From Buttiauxella noackiae ATCC 51607 (lineage in GTDB: Bacteria; Pseudomonadota; Gammaproteobacteria; Enterobacterales; Enterobacteriaceae): a DNA stretch of 64,000 nt. Under the pieces are notes generated by a model. It did not search any database, was not told where the DNA came from, and saw only the letters and a program-made list of their open reading frames with translations. The translations under genes were made by a program, and so were the position numbers. Location of the stretch: the NCBI RefSeq assembly GCF_001654865.1, contig NZ_LXEO01000065.1, positions 95,197 through 159,196 on the forward strand. The letters are read 5' to 3'. Positions 18,776-29,347 of the stretch are shown here, one piece after another (position 1 is the first letter of the stretch; each line of letters opens with the position of its first letter).

Positions 18776-19547
18776 CTTCAAATTCCTCTTGCTTCACGTG
18801 AGTGGGTTGCTGTGGTGCCGGGTCTTTGCGTAAGAAATCAATCAGCGCCATTGCTAACGCGGCGGCGGCAATGGCCAACACCGGTAGTTTTAGCCAGGCG
18901 GCAGCCACAAAGCCGAGAATGAAATAAGGGATGTAGACATTTTTCATCATAATTTTCAGCAGTACGGCAAAGCCGATGGCTGGCATGATGCCACCCGCGA
19001 CACCGAGGCCGTCAATCAGACGAGCAGGGAGCATGTCGATGGCTGTTTTTGCATGCTCTGCGCCAAAATAGATTGGCAAGAATGCACACAGGAAATAGAA
19101 GATGCCGAGAGCCAGTAACGCCAGATAGTTAACACGCTCGATACCATCGGTATCGGCATTTTCTGCCATTCGGTCACAGCGGGCCATTACGCCGGACATA
19201 ATGGAGAACAGGAAGGTAATCCCCATTTGCACCGCAACGGCGAATGGTACTGCGACGCCGACCGCAACTTCAGGTTTCACGCCAGTGGTAATAGCAAAAG
19301 TGGTACCGACGATGGTGCCGATAATCACGTTAGGTGGCTGTGCGCCTGCAAGTGGCGCAAGCCCCATCCAGACCAGCTCCAGCGTACCGCCACACAAAAT
19401 ACCGGTATGAAGATCCCCTAGAATCAAGCCAACCAGTGGCCCTAACACAACCGGGCGGTGCATGTGCGTCAGGCCGTTGAACATATCCAGACCGGCAATA
19501 AAGGCCAGAATACCCAACGCTAATGCCTGTAATAAGCTAATTTCCAT
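18765..19547 (-). CDS. agaW: PTS N-acetylgalactosamine EIIC component AgaW
   Basis: A 260-residue mannose-family EIIC membrane protein. The start MEISLLQALALGILAFIAG is the standard EIIC N-terminus and follows a TGAGG site; a longer reading to 19610 overlaps agaV and is rejected. GLILGDLHTGILCGGTLELVWMG-type segments (about 40-65) are characteristic. With AgaE it imports and phosphorylates N-acetylgalactosamine. Confidence 0.92.
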   Translation of the reverse strand: MEISLLQALALGILAFIAGLDMFNGLTHMHRPVVLGPLVGLILGDLHTGILCGGTLELVWMGLAPLAGAQPPNVIIGTIVGTTFAITTGVKPEVAVGVAVPFAVAVQMGITFLFSIMSGVMARCDRMAENADTDGIERVNYLALLALGIFYFLCAFLPIYFGAEHAKTAIDMLPARLIDGLGVAGGIMPAIGFAVLLKIMMKNVYIPYFILGFVAAAWLKLPVLAIAAAALAMALIDFLRKDPAPQQPTHVKQEEFEDGI

Positions 19548-19557
19548 AGAAAATACC

Positions 19558-20031
19558 TCAGAGGAGTTTGTAGAGATCCTGAGCGGATTCCGTCGGCACA
19601 CCCTGAACAAAACATTCTACTCCGGCCTTTTGTAAGCCATTAAAAGCAGCAATATCCTGGTCATTCACAGAGACGGTTTTCGCGATTTGTTGTTTGCCTT
19701 CTGCGTAGTGCATGTTGCCGACGTTGATCCGCGTAACAGGCACATCACCTTTCACTAAAGTCAGGAAATCATCCGGGTTTTTGCAAACCAGCAGGATTTT
19801 CTGGCGGTCTGCTGCACGGTGAATATTGTCGATAACTTTTTGCAGTGACCAGAAACGTACGGCTATCCCTTCTGCCAGAACCATCTCCATCAAGTTTTGC
19901 TGCACGGGGTCTTCTGCGACTTCATCGTTGGCAACGAGGACAAGGTTTGCACCAGCAAAACCGACCCATTGAACACCAACCTGGCCGTGAATTAGTCGCT
20001 CATCAATGCGGCTTAATACAATGTTTGGCAT
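19558..20031 (-). CDS. agaV: PTS N-acetylgalactosamine EIIB component AgaV
   Basis: A 157-residue mannose-family EIIB. His15 in RIDERLIHGQVGVQW is the phosphorylation site. It takes phosphate from AgaF and passes it to the sugar during transport by AgaWE. It lies 26 bases after kbaZ and 10 bases before agaW. Confidence 0.94.
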   Translation of the reverse strand: MPNIVLSRIDERLIHGQVGVQWVGFAGANLVLVANDEVAEDPVQQNLMEMVLAEGIAVRFWSLQKVIDNIHRAADRQKILLVCKNPDDFLTLVKGDVPVTRINVGNMHYAEGKQQIAKTVSVNDQDIAAFNGLQKAGVECFVQGVPTESAQDLYKLL

Positions 20032-20057
20032 GTTATTTTCCTCTTATTATCATTGTG

Positions 20058-21350
20058 TTATTTGGATTGCTGTGTGCCCAGACAGGCGCAATGGTACTGG
20101 CGCAACACGTCCTGGATATGGTCGATAATCAGTTCATGCGACGTTGCCGCGATTTTTCCTTCACGGACCTTAGCGTATTGAAGTGGCAGATACTGACTGA
20201 TCAGTGGCAAAGGTATGGATTCACCAGCCAGATTGGTAAGAAGTCTTGAATACGCTTCGTCAATGTCATGATCTGGCCAGTAGTAGCGAACGCGGTCGGA
20301 GAAGCTATATCCACGTGCCAGACGGCGATCGCTGTCATTGCCGTGATAATGGTGTTTCCAGTATTCAGGGTGCTCAAGCATCACGCTTTCAAGAACATCG
20401 CGGAGCCCGGAGCATTTATGTGCTGGGCGTAATTCGCGTTCGATAGCGGCTAATGAAAACAGTGCTTCACGCAGTGCAAAGGTCAGTGCCGGGCCGACTT
20501 TCAGAATCGCAAAGTGGTTTTGTACCAGTTGTTGCAATGCCTGTGGCGTCTGGTAATCGGTGGAGTGCGCTTCAAACACCATGGTGTCGAAGGCTTCAAT
20601 CATCTGGCTTAAGAAAAGTGATTTCTCAGGTTGGTAATCAATAACCTGCGTGTGGTCGAATTCCACGCCTGGCTGGACAACCAGCCCGATAATGCGCGGC
20701 CACAAGTCGCTTAAACCTTGTAATTCAAACGCATGGCGATGGGCTTCAAGCGTTGTTTTCGCGGCCTGTGGTGTCGTGACGGCGAGTTCTGCCAGCGTTT
20801 CGTGCGCGCCACCTGGGACGGGAACTTCAGTGCCGATAACGTACACCAAATCGGAAGCGCCAAATTTCTCAATACAGGTTTGTTCTGCGATCTTTGCAAG
20901 CCGGGCGGCACGCATGGCAACAATGGTGTCGGTCAGAGGAACCGGGTCATCTGCGCAAGACATGCTGCAATCGAGATGAATCTTTTTGAAACCAGCTGCG
21001 ACATAACAACGGATTAGCTCGTCTGCGTTATGCATCGCTTCTTCTGCGGGCAGAGCCTGCCAACGGTTCGGACCAAGATGATCGCCCCCCAGAATGAGTT
21101 GCTCCCGTGGGAAGTGGTATTTGTCTGCCATTTGTTCGACAAAACCACGGAAATCCTCCGGTGTCATTCCGGTATAACCGCCGTGTTGATCGACCTGATT
21201 GGACGTTGCTTCTATTAATAAGAGAGATTTTTCGTCCCGACTATGGCGCATCGCCGCTTCGAGAACTAACGGGTGAGCAGAACAAACGGCAAAAATGCCA
21301 CATCGTGAATCCTGTTTATGGTCGGCCACAAACGCGGTTAAATGTTTCAC
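20058..21350 (-). CDS. kbaZ: Tagatose-1,6-bisphosphate aldolase subunit KbaZ
   Basis: A 430-residue TIM-barrel protein, also AgaZ/GatZ-like (E. coli about 426). It is needed for stability and full activity of KbaY and is catalytically inactive alone. [24 protein letters not shown] and [14 protein letters not shown] are typical. It is the first gene of the kbaZ-agaVWEFA operon, divergent from agaR across an operator-rich gap. Confidence 0.94.
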   Translation of the reverse strand: MKHLTAFVADHKQDSRCGIFAVCSAHPLVLEAAMRHSRDEKSLLLIEATSNQVDQHGGYTGMTPEDFRGFVEQMADKYHFPREQLILGGDHLGPNRWQALPAEEAMHNADELIRCYVAAGFKKIHLDCSMSCADDPVPLTDTIVAMRAARLAKIAEQTCIEKFGASDLVYVIGTEVPVPGGAHETLAELAVTTPQAAKTTLEAHRHAFELQGLSDLWPRIIGLVVQPGVEFDHTQVIDYQPEKSLFLSQMIEAFDTMVFEAHSTDYQTPQALQQLVQNHFAILKVGPALTFALREALFSLAAIERELRPAHKCSGLRDVLESVMLEHPEYWKHHYHGNDSDRRLARGYSFSDRVRYYWPDHDIDEAYSRLLTNLAGESIPLPLISQYLPLQYAKVREGKIAATSHELIIDHIQDVLRQYHCACLGTQQSK

Positions 21351-21380
21351 TTTCCTCTCCGTATGGGTTGGTTATCTATT

Positions 21381-21404
21381 TGTCTTTCGATTTGTTTCAT
21401 TTAA
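21381..21404 (+). promoter_or_regulatory. AgaR operator near kbaZ
   Basis: The core TTTCGATTTGTTTCAT matches about 20 of 24 AgaR positions. It lies 31-54 bases upstream of kbaZ, in promoter range. Confidence 0.6.
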
Positions 21405-21418
21405 TAGTGGTGTATCGT

Positions 21419-21442
21419 GCGATAAAAACAAAACGAAAGATA
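21419..21442 (-). promoter_or_regulatory. AgaR operator, second in divergent gap
   Basis: On the minus strand the core reads TTTCGTTTTGTTTT, a full core match with weaker flanks, spaced 38 bases from the first site. Confidence 0.6.
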
Positions 21443-21560
21443 ATAGAATTGAGATCTGTTTCGCAAAAGAAACATAATGAAAGCCTATTTGACACAATGA
21501 CAGTGAATGCAGCACGCGATGTAAAGGCTTGCTTTCCGCGAAAAGAAAGGTGTTAATAGA

Positions 21561-21584
21561 CAAAGTGAAATGAAACGAAAGGTT
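21561..21584 (-). promoter_or_regulatory. Perfect AgaR operator before agaR
   Basis: All 24 positions fit the recalled AgaR consensus when read on the minus strand (core TTTCGTTTCATTTC). It ends 17 bases before the agaR start, so it supports autoregulation. Confidence 0.75.
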
Positions 21585-21601
21585 TTATGAAAGGATCATG
21601 T

Positions 21602-22411
21602 ATGAATAATACCGACGCAGCAACGGACAAGCGTGTAACAGGTACAAGTGAAAGGCGTGAGCAGATCATTCAGCGTCTTCGTCAACAAGGAAGCGTGCAG
21701 GTTAATGATCTATCATCATTTTTTGGTGTCTCGACGGTGACGATCCGTAACGATCTGGCTTTTTTGGAAAAGCAGGGCGTTGCGGTGCGTGCTTATGGCG
21801 GGGCATTGGTTTGCGATTCGGGAACGGCTGCAGTTGAACCGACCGTTGAGGATAAAAGCTCTCTGAATACTTCGGTCAAGCGCAGCATTGCGCGTGTGGC
21901 GGCGGATCTTATCAAGCCAGGTCATCGTGTGATTCTGGACTCCGGTACTACCACGTATGAAATTGCTCGCCATCTACGTAACCATAAGGATGTGATTGCG
22001 ATGACCAACGGCATGAACGTGGCGAATGCGCTGCTTGAAGCTGAAGGTGTGGAGTTGCTGATGACCGGTGGGCATTTGCGCCGCCAGTCGTTGTCATTCT
22101 ATGGCGATCAGGCCGATCAATCTTTGCAAAACTATCACTTCGACATTCTGTTCCTGGGTGTCGATGCCATCGATCTTGAGCGTGGCGTGAGTACTCACAA
22201 CGAAGACGAGGCGCGTCTTAACCGCCGGATGTGTGAAGTGGCCGAGCGTATTATCGTGGTCACGGATTCCAGTAAATTTAACCGCTCAAGCCTGCATAAA
22301 ATCATCGATACCCAACGCATTCATATGGTTATTACTGATGTGGGGATTCCTGCGGAAAGCCTGAATGGGCTGCGTAAAGTCGGGATTGAAGTGGTATTGG
22401 TTGGGGAATAG
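21602..22411 (+). CDS. agaR: DeoR-family repressor AgaR
   Basis: A 269-residue DeoR-family repressor of the aga regulon. The N-terminal HTH lies around residues 18-73 ([17 protein letters not shown] and [17 protein letters not shown]); the C-terminal sugar-phosphate-sensing domain has [12 protein letters not shown] and [13 protein letters not shown] 21602 follows AAAGGA and matches the E. coli start; an in-frame ATG at 21587 would consume the ribosome site. It is divergent from kbaZ and probably autoregulated. Confidence 0.95.
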   Translation: MNNTDAATDKRVTGTSERREQIIQRLRQQGSVQVNDLSSFFGVSTVTIRNDLAFLEKQGVAVRAYGGALVCDSGTAAVEPTVEDKSSLNTSVKRSIARVAADLIKPGHRVILDSGTTTYEIARHLRNHKDVIAMTNGMNVANALLEAEGVELLMTGGHLRRQSLSFYGDQADQSLQNYHFDILFLGVDAIDLERGVSTHNEDEARLNRRMCEVAERIIVVTDSSKFNRSSLHKIIDTQRIHMVITDVGIPAESLNGLRKVGIEVVLVGE

Positions 22412-22447
22412 AAATTGTAATGTTCGTTTCATGCAGGAGGCTGACTT

Positions 22448-23449
22448 ATGGCTGGTTACCAACCGCCTTTTAGTATCACTCCATCTATTATTAATCGAGT
22501 GGTCGAGATTGGTGAATTGTTAGGTCGCTGGGCTACGCATGCTGAACAAGCATCGCCGATGCTACGTAAAGAAAACCGTATTCGTACCATCCAGGCCTCG
22601 CTTGCAATTGAACATAATAGTCTCTCAACAGAACAGGTTTCCGCCATCATGGATGGTAAACGTGTGTTGGCTCCAGCCAAAGATATCCAGGAAGTCCGTA
22701 ACGCTATTATTGCTTATGAGGCGATGTCTTCCTGGAAAAGTGGGCGTGTTCAGGACTTGCTAGCGGCGCAACGGATTTTAATGACTGGCCTGGTAGATGC
22801 ACCAGGACAATTCAGAACAGGCAATGTTGGGGTCTACAGGGAGAAACAATTAATCCATATGGCCCCACCTGCTAATCAGGTTTCACGTTTAATGGCAGAT
22901 TTACTTGGCTGGTTGGATCAAACGGACGTTCATCCTCTGATTGCGAGTTCCATTTTTCATTATGAGTTTGAATTTATTCACCCTTTCGTTGACGGGAATG
23001 GTCGAATGGGGCGGTTATGGCAAACGCTTATTCTGAGCGAGTGGCGTGAAGAACTCGCGTGGTTGCCAGTGGAAACCATCATTCATAATCAACAGAAAAG
23101 CTATTACCAGGTATTAGGTGAATGTGATCGGGCAAGCGATTGCACGCTCTTTATAGATTTTATGCTCGAGAAATTAATTGAGGGTCTGAGTGAAGGCATT
23201 GCTACTGAGCAAAGTAGAGCCACCAAAGTGGCGGTAGAAATGGCGGGAGAAATGGCGGGAGAAATAAGTGCCAGCGAATACCAACTCCTTACGGTGTTAG
23301 CTGATAAACCTCATGTAACCGTTGCTGAATTGATCGAAGTGCTTGGCAGAAGCCGCAGAACGATTGAAAGGAATATCAGGTCACTGCAGGAGAAAGGAAA
23401 ACTTCAGCGAATGGGAGCGACAAAGAAAGGATTCTGGCGGGTGATATAA
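22448..23449 (+). CDS. Fic-domain protein with C-terminal winged helix
   Basis: A 333-residue class II Fic protein. Residues 178-189 (HPFVDGNGRMGR) are the complete catalytic Fic motif, so it should transfer AMP to a target hydroxyl. The N-terminal inhibitory helix reads SLAIEHNSL from residue 51: the clamping Glu55 is present, but position 56 is His where the (S/T)xxxE(G/N) motif has Gly or Asn. The last 60 residues form a winged-helix domain (TVAELIEVLGRSRRTIERN), suggesting DNA binding or self-regulation. A strong AGGAGG lies 7 bases before the ATG. A 12-base tandem duplication at 23237-23260 repeats EMAG in the linker. The target is unknown. Confidence 0.88.
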   Translation: MAGYQPPFSITPSIINRVVEIGELLGRWATHAEQASPMLRKENRIRTIQASLAIEHNSLSTEQVSAIMDGKRVLAPAKDIQEVRNAIIAYEAMSSWKSGRVQDLLAAQRILMTGLVDAPGQFRTGNVGVYREKQLIHMAPPANQVSRLMADLLGWLDQTDVHPLIASSIFHYEFEFIHPFVDGNGRMGRLWQTLILSEWREELAWLPVETIIHNQQKSYYQVLGECDRASDCTLFIDFMLEKLIEGLSEGIATEQSRATKVAVEMAGEMAGEISASEYQLLTVLADKPHVTVAELIEVLGRSRRTIERNIRSLQEKGKLQRMGATKKGFWRVI

Positions 23450-23486
23450 AAAGGTGTGGCGCAAACCACACCGACCTGGGTTCACC

Positions 23487-24881
23487 TTATCCTGCTGCTA
23501 ATTTATATCCCCGTAAGCGGCTAACACTCAGCATAATCGCTAACACCGTTGCGATAACTGCCATCCACAGACTGAAATGCACTGCGCTGTTTTGCGCATA
23601 AATCGACATCATCACACCGACAAAGGCGGCGCCCAGGCACTGTCCGAAGGTGCGCATGATTGCCAGAACACCGGATGCATATCCGCTGTTTTCCCGCGAG
23701 GCATTGGACAACATTTCTTTGTTATTCGGGCTTTGGAAACAGCCAAAACCTATTCCGCAAATCAAACTGCGCAGACAGATGTCCCACGCTTGTGCGTGTT
23801 CCGGGAGTATTGCCAGCAAAGCAAGACCGATGGCGAAGATAAACAACCCTACTGTTGAGATTATTGCGGCTGAATATCGGTCGGCAAGGCGTCCGGCATG
23901 AGGTGCGGCCAGAATAATGCCTATCGGCCATGGAGTGAAAAGCAGTGCTGAGACAAGTGCGCTATAACCGTAAACGCTCTGAAAAAGAAACGGCAGTGCA
24001 ATGAACGTGATGCCCTGACTAACAAAGGAGGCCAGCGAAGTGAGTGCTGCCAACGAAAACCGTGAAGAGGCAAAGATATTTAGCGGAAGCAAAGGCTTAG
24101 CTACGCGGCGCTGAACCCAGATAAACGCAAGTCCGGTGAGAATGGCGATGCTTGCGAAAATCACAGCAGTAGTCAGGTCGCCATTGCCGGGATGGGTAAA
24201 AGCATCTGCGGCCATAATCAGTGCGCCTAACGCAATTGCCGAAAGTAAGGCTCCGGCATAATCGAACGATTCGCGTTTCAAAGCCGGGTTATGGGGAACA
24301 ACACGCAGTGTTAGCAATAAAGAGATAATGCCCAGAGGAATATTAATCGCAAATAGCCATGGCCAACTCAATGTGGAAAGAATTGTGCCTCCCAGAAGCG
24401 GTGCGATGGCAGTACTCGTGCCAATCAGCAGCGCGTTCAGGCCAAGTATTCGCCCCAAAAGGCGATTGGGGAAAACTGAGCGTAGTATCGCTGGGCCAAT
24501 ACTTAATGTTGCCGCCCCACCAATACCCTGCAAAACCCGCATGATAACTAACATATCCAGTGACGATGAGAGCGCACATCCCACAGAGGCCAGCGTGAAA
24601 AGGCCAAGGCCGAAGGCAAAAATCGAGCGAAAGCCTATGCGGCTGGAAAGGGCGGCAAATATCGCCAACGTCATCGCCGCCGATAATAAATATCCGTTGG
24701 AAACCCAGACGGTGGCACCTAATGAAGCGTCTAGCGAGTGTGCTATTTGTGGCAAGGCAATGTTTATCATCGAGCCGTCAAACACGGCCATAGTAGTCAT
24801 GGTCATGACAGCAGCCATCGCTAAGCCGCGTTCGCGGCCCGGTAATCCTTCATCGCCTGGTTGATTGGTAAATAGTGCCAT
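23487..24881 (-). CDS. MFS drug-efflux transporter, DHA2 (14-TM) type
   Basis: A 464-residue inner-membrane proton antiporter of the EmrB/QacA (DHA2) class, SmvA-like. Length and hydrophobicity fit 14 membrane segments. MIRVLQGIGGAAT-like (here MRVLQGIGGA), GRILGLNALLIGTSTAIAP (motif C region) and DGSMINIALPQIA near the start are typical. Such pumps export cationic biocides. A LysR regulator is transcribed divergently from a 136-base gap, the usual arrangement for an inducible pump. The substrate is not known. Confidence 0.85.
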   Translation of the reverse strand: MALFTNQPGDEGLPGRERGLAMAAVMTMTTMAVFDGSMINIALPQIAHSLDASLGATVWVSNGYLLSAAMTLAIFAALSSRIGFRSIFAFGLGLFTLASVGCALSSSLDMLVIMRVLQGIGGAATLSIGPAILRSVFPNRLLGRILGLNALLIGTSTAIAPLLGGTILSTLSWPWLFAINIPLGIISLLLTLRVVPHNPALKRESFDYAGALLSAIALGALIMAADAFTHPGNGDLTTAVIFASIAILTGLAFIWVQRRVAKPLLPLNIFASSRFSLAALTSLASFVSQGITFIALPFLFQSVYGYSALVSALLFTPWPIGIILAAPHAGRLADRYSAAIISTVGLFIFAIGLALLAILPEHAQAWDICLRSLICGIGFGCFQSPNNKEMLSNASRENSGYASGVLAIMRTFGQCLGAAFVGVMMSIYAQNSAVHFSLWMAVIATVLAIMLSVSRLRGYKLAAG

Positions 24882-25017
24882 CGGTTAAAACTCTTTATCT
24901 CTGGTGAGTGCCAGAAATATAGCGGCACCGCAGATAAGGCGGAAGGCGCAGCATTTGCATTAATAACCTGCACCAAACGCCTTCTCCCATTTCAACGCGC
25001 ACGCTACTATTGAGTTT

Positions 25018-25947
25018 ATGACTGAACCCGATCTGAACTTACTTATCGCTCTGGATGTGCTTCTTGCCGAAGGCAGTGTGGCAGGGGCTGCGCGTCGTCT
25101 GGGATTAAGCGCCTCCGCGATGAGTCGGACATTAAGCCGCCTGCGCGACACCACTGGCGATCCGCTGCTGGTGCGAGCTGGGCGGAATATGGTGCTGACT
25201 CCTTATGCTGAAGATATTCGTGAGCGCACGCAAAATGCCGTCTTTGAAGCTCGAGCGATACTTCGCCCTTCATCGGATGCTCTTAATCTTGCAACACTTG
25301 AGCGCAGTTTTACCTTGCGTACTAACGCCGGGTTTATCGAGATATTTGGTGCTGCATTGATTGCTGCGGTAGCCGCCGTTGCGCCTTTGGTACAACTGCG
25401 CTTTATGCCAAAACCCGAGAAAACGGTGAAGTATTTGCGTGAAGGTTTAATTGATCTTGAGATCGGTGTACTTGGGGAGATGGGGCCAGAAATACGCTTA
25501 ACGGCGCTGTATCGGGATAAGTTTGTTGGTGTGGTTAGAAAAAATCATCTGCTGGAGCAAGACGGTGATATTACCGCCACGAAGTATGCCGAGCTGGGGC
25601 ATGTCGTGGTTTCCCGCCATGAACGAGGAACGGGGCCGGTTGATGTGTTGCTGGCAGAACTGAATTTAAGCCGCAAAATTGCGGCGATGGTGCCTGGGTT
25701 TCCCGCGGCGATTGCGGTGGCGCAGGCGTCAGATTTAGTCGCGTTGGTGCCAGCAACTTTCTTGCTTAACCAGCCGGGGTTGAATGGCAATTCAGGTGAG
25801 GCCAGGCTTTATGTTTTTGAGCTGCCGGTAAAAACCAATGAGATTACGGTGTCGTTGATGTGGCATCCGCGTTCGGAAGCAGACCCAGCGCATCGCTGGC
25901 TGCGGCAATTGGTGTTGAAGGTTTGCCGAGAAAAAGTGCCGGGGTAA
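25018..25947 (+). CDS. LysR-family regulator divergent from MFS pump
   Basis: A 309-residue LysR-type regulator. The N-terminal winged HTH has GSVAGAARRLGLSASAMSRTLSRLR; the rest is the usual periplasmic-binding-like effector domain. It belongs to the NodD/LinR-like group starting with DLNLLIALDVLL. It probably controls the divergent DHA2 pump. The effector is unknown. Confidence 0.85.
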   Translation: MTEPDLNLLIALDVLLAEGSVAGAARRLGLSASAMSRTLSRLRDTTGDPLLVRAGRNMVLTPYAEDIRERTQNAVFEARAILRPSSDALNLATLERSFTLRTNAGFIEIFGAALIAAVAAVAPLVQLRFMPKPEKTVKYLREGLIDLEIGVLGEMGPEIRLTALYRDKFVGVVRKNHLLEQDGDITATKYAELGHVVVSRHERGTGPVDVLLAELNLSRKIAAMVPGFPAAIAVAQASDLVALVPATFLLNQPGLNGNSGEARLYVFELPVKTNEITVSLMWHPRSEADPAHRWLRQLVLKVCREKVPG

Positions 25948-26040
25948 GGCGCCCAGGCCGTAAGACCCCGGGAGCATAGTAACTATGTCACCGGGGCGCA
26001 CGGCTGCAGCCAACGCATCTGCAGCTTGAAGTATGATGAG
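25948..26040. repeat. Dispersed palindromic intergenic element, copy B
   Basis: Contains CCCCGG...ACCGGGG around ATAGTAACTAT, then GCAGCCAACGCATCTGCAGC and CTTGAAGTATGATG. Read on the minus strand it aligns with the element at 43905-44042 (shared CATACTTCAAG and TGCGTTGGC). It lies between the convergent LysR and garD ends and may also act as a terminator. Confidence 0.65.
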
Positions 26041-26042
26041 TA

Positions 26043-27614
26043 TCAGGTCACCGGCGCTGGGTTGAAAACGGCCAGTGCATTATGAAGCCCCCACTGATCT
26101 GAGAAGGTTTTCTTACGACCACTCGCCACATCAAGAATAAATTTGAATAACTCCCAGCCCACATCCTCAATGGTTGCTTCGCCTGTGGCGATGGTGCCGG
26201 CGTTGATGTCCATTAAGTCATACCAACGGTTGGCCAGTGCAGTACGGGTCGCCATTTTAATGACAGGCACAGCCAGCAAACCGTACGGCGTACCGCGCCC
26301 GGTTGTGAACACTTGTACCGTAATACCTGAGGCCACCTGCTGTGTGCCGCAAACGAAATCACTGGCAGGGGTTGCTGCGAAAATCAGGCCGCGTTTGGTT
26401 GGGCGTTGTCCTGGTGAAAGCACCTCAACAATGGCGCTTTGGCCTGATTTAGCAATTGAACCAAGTGCTTTTTCCACCACGTTTGCCAGGCCACCTTTTT
26501 TGTTGCCCGGGGACGGGTTGGCGCTACGGTCGGTTTTACCCATATCAAGATAGTTGTCGTACCATTCCATCTCTTCGAGCAGGCGTTTGCCCACTTCTTC
26601 ATTGATGGCGCGCGGTGTTAAAAGGTGGATGGCATCACGTACTTCAGTGACTTCAGAGAACATGACTGTTCCACCGCAACGCACAATCAGATCAGATGCA
26701 TAGCCAACAGCTGGGTTCGCAGTCACGCCTGAGAACGCATCGCTACCGCCGCACTGCATACCCACAACCAGGTCAGACGCCGGGCAGGTTTCACGTTGGC
26801 GTTGGTTCAGTTTGACCAGATGGCGCTCAGCGACGTTAAGAATGTCATCGACCATCGATTTAAAGCCGACGTGGTGTTCATCTTGCAGGCGCACGATACT
26901 TGCATCGCCAACATTAATAGTTTGAACGTCATCGGTACCCTCCAGCAGACGCTCTGGCTGTAGTTTTTCACAGCCCAGGCCAATCACCATAATTTCGCCG
27001 CCAAAGTTTGGATTCAGAGAAATGTTATGGATAGTGCGAATAGGGATGACCGCTGCAGGCGCGTTGATCGCCACACCACAGCCGTAAAGGTGATTCAGAC
27101 CAACTACGCCGTCGACATTCGGGTAGCGTGGCAACAACTCACGTTCAATAATTTTGATGACATAATCCACAACACCTGCAACGCAATGTACGCTGGTGGT
27201 GATGCCAAGCAGATTTTTGGTGCCTACACTGCCGTCAGCATTGCGATAACCTTCGAAGGTATAACCTTCCAGTGCTGGTAAAGACTCTGGCACTTTTGTT
27301 GCCAACGGCAGGGTGTGAAGCGGCGGTGCTTTTGGCAGTTCTACTAAGGATTCGTCAATCCAGCTACCGCGTGGAATATCACGTACCGCGTAACCAATCA
27401 CTTCGCCATAACGAACAATTTCGCCATGCGCCGGAATATCAACCAGTGCAGCTTTATGACCTTGCGGGATATGTTCGATAAGTTCCAGTCCATCCGGAAA
27501 TTGAGTACCGGCTTTCAGACCATTGTCATTAACAATAATAGCGACGTTATCTGTCTCATGAACTTTTATATAAAAAGAACCAGGGGGTTGTTGTTTAATT
27601 TCAATATTCGACAT
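26043..27614 (-). CDS. garD: Galactarate dehydratase GarD
   Basis: A 523-residue enzyme, the same length as in E. coli. It dehydrates galactarate to 5-keto-4-deoxy-D-glucarate, the substrate of GarL. The N-terminal SAF domain (about 1-100, with [15 protein letters not shown]) is followed by the UxaA/GarD catalytic domain with [25 protein letters not shown] and [10 protein letters not shown]. It is iron-dependent in E. coli. It is divergent from garPLRK across a gap carrying a CRP site. Confidence 0.97.
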   Translation of the reverse strand: MSNIEIKQQPPGSFYIKVHETDNVAIIVNDNGLKAGTQFPDGLELIEHIPQGHKAALVDIPAHGEIVRYGEVIGYAVRDIPRGSWIDESLVELPKAPPLHTLPLATKVPESLPALEGYTFEGYRNADGSVGTKNLLGITTSVHCVAGVVDYVIKIIERELLPRYPNVDGVVGLNHLYGCGVAINAPAAVIPIRTIHNISLNPNFGGEIMVIGLGCEKLQPERLLEGTDDVQTINVGDASIVRLQDEHHVGFKSMVDDILNVAERHLVKLNQRQRETCPASDLVVGMQCGGSDAFSGVTANPAVGYASDLIVRCGGTVMFSEVTEVRDAIHLLTPRAINEEVGKRLLEEMEWYDNYLDMGKTDRSANPSPGNKKGGLANVVEKALGSIAKSGQSAIVEVLSPGQRPTKRGLIFAATPASDFVCGTQQVASGITVQVFTTGRGTPYGLLAVPVIKMATRTALANRWYDLMDINAGTIATGEATIEDVGWELFKFILDVASGRKKTFSDQWGLHNALAVFNPAPVT

Positions 27615-27989
27615 TGCCGCTATTCTCCAGAATTTTTCTAATCATGACTTCTCACAAGCTAAATAAAGAATGTCAGGCTGTGAGAAATAAAAATGTGAGC
27701 GAGATCACTTTATATTGTGAGGCATTGCTAACCAGGGAGGGTTATCTATGAAATTGTGCAATACACCCCACAAACATGTGCATAAGTTTAATTATTTGGC
27801 TTTTAAAGTGTTATCAATTGGGCGTATGCCTAATGTCCATTTGTTATGTGCTGGCTATACTGTGTTGCGAATGACAAACACCAGGTTAATTTCAGAGAGC
27901 AGTGTTATCCCGAAAATATATTCGTGAAATATTGCTTTATATAAATAAAAAATCCTTGAATTAAGTACCCGCAACAGAGGATGTAGAAA
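27615..27989. promoter_or_regulatory. garD-garP divergent promoter region
   Basis: This 375-base AT-rich gap holds no gene. It contains a strong CRP site (27694-27709). In E. coli the flanking genes are activated by CdaR; I did not identify its sites. ACAGAGGATG supplies the garP ribosome site. Confidence 0.7.
27694..27709. promoter_or_regulatory. CRP-cAMP binding site
   Basis: TGTGAGCGAGATCACT matches the TGTGA-N6-TCACA consensus at 9 of 10 key positions. It lies 80 bases upstream of garD and 281 bases upstream of garP, consistent with catabolite control of galactarate use. Confidence 0.75.
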
Positions 27990-29321
27990 ATGATTTTGGA
28001 TACAGCAGTTGAGTCGAAAAAAGGTAAGAACACACGATATTTAATATTATTAATTATCTTTATTGTAACGACGATTAACTACGCAGATCGCGCCACTCTT
28101 TCTATTGCGGGTACTGAAGTTGCTAAAGAATTACAGCTCAGTGCAATCTCAATGGGCTATATTTTCTCGGCATTTGGTTGGGCATACCTGTTAATGCAAA
28201 TCCCTGGCGGCTGGTTACTTGACCGCTACGGCTCGAAGAAAGTTTATACCTACAGTCTGTTTTTCTGGTCGCTGTTTACGTTCATGCAGGGCTTTGTTGA
28301 TATGGTGCCGCTGGCCTACGCCGGTATCTCCATGTTTATCATGCGTTTTATGCTCGGATTCTCTGAAGCGCCATCGTTCCCGGCTAACGCCCGTATTGTT
28401 GCGGCCTGGTTCCCGACAAAAGAACGCGGCACTGCTTCAGCCATTTTTAACTCTGCACAATATTTCTCGCTGGCGCTGTTCTCACCTTTACTCGGTTGGC
28501 TGACTTTCGCATGGGGTTGGGAGCATGTGTTTACCGTGATGGGCGGTATCGGTTTTGTACTGACCTTCCTGTGGGTGAAGTTTATCCATAACCCGACTGA
28601 CCACCCGCGTATGTCAAAAGAAGAGCTGGATTACATCACTCAAGGCGGCGCAGTGGTTGATATGGACCACAAAAAACCTGGTGCCGTGGTTGAAGGACCA
28701 AAACTTCATTACATCAAGCAGTTACTGACTAACCGTATGATGCTGGGCGTGTTCTTCGGTCAGTACTTTATCAACACCATTACCTGGTTCTTCCTGACCT
28801 GGTTCCCGATTTACCTGGTGCAAGATAAAGGTATGTCGATTCTGAAAGTGGGTATGGTCGCTTCAATTCCGGCGCTGTGTGGTTTCGCAGGTGGTGTGTT
28901 GGGCGGCGTATTCTCCGATTCGTTAATCAAACGCGGTTACTCACTGACCGTTGCTCGTAAGATACCGATTGTTCTCGGGATGTTGCTTGCTTCAACCATC
29001 ATTCTTTGTAACTACACCGAAAGCACGGCTCTGGTTATCACCCTGATGGCATTTGCCTTCTTCGGTAAAGGTTTTGGCGCGCTGGGCTGGCCGGTTATTG
29101 CCGACACCGCACCAAAAGAGATGGTCGGCCTGTGCGGTGCTGTGTTCAACGTGTTCGGTAACGTCGCTTCTATCGTAACGCCACTGGTGATTGGTTACCT
29201 GGTCAGCGAACTCCACTCCTTCAATGCGGCACTGATTTTCGTTGGTTGCTCGGCACTGGCAGCGATGGTTTGTTATCTGTTCGTAGTGGGTGACATTAAA
29301 CGTATGGAATTGCAGAAGTAA
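27990..29321 (+). CDS. garP: Galactarate/glucarate/glycerate transporter GarP
   Basis: A 443-residue MFS permease of the anion:cation symporter family (E. coli 444). [15 protein letters not shown] near residue 30 is the family signature at the first membrane segment; about 12 segments are visible. It imports D-galactarate and D-glucarate. First gene of garPLRK. Confidence 0.95.
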   Translation: MILDTAVESKKGKNTRYLILLIIFIVTTINYADRATLSIAGTEVAKELQLSAISMGYIFSAFGWAYLLMQIPGGWLLDRYGSKKVYTYSLFFWSLFTFMQGFVDMVPLAYAGISMFIMRFMLGFSEAPSFPANARIVAAWFPTKERGTASAIFNSAQYFSLALFSPLLGWLTFAWGWEHVFTVMGGIGFVLTFLWVKFIHNPTDHPRMSKEELDYITQGGAVVDMDHKKPGAVVEGPKLHYIKQLLTNRMMLGVFFGQYFINTITWFFLTWFPIYLVQDKGMSILKVGMVASIPALCGFAGGVLGGVFSDSLIKRGYSLTVARKIPIVLGMLLASTIILCNYTESTALVITLMAFAFFGKGFGALGWPVIADTAPKEMVGLCGAVFNVFGNVASIVTPLVIGYLVSELHSFNAALIFVGCSALAAMVCYLFVVGDIKRMELQK

Positions 29322-29347
29322 GCAACCACAAAATTAAGGTAAGGCTC

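Larger units (their letters stand above)
21351..21601. promoter_or_regulatory. kbaZ-agaR divergent promoter region
   Basis: A 251-base AT-rich gap between divergent genes, carrying at least three AgaR operator matches listed separately. It should hold the kbaZ promoter leftwards and the agaR promoter rightwards, so AgaR probably controls both the operon and itself. Confidence 0.75.
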
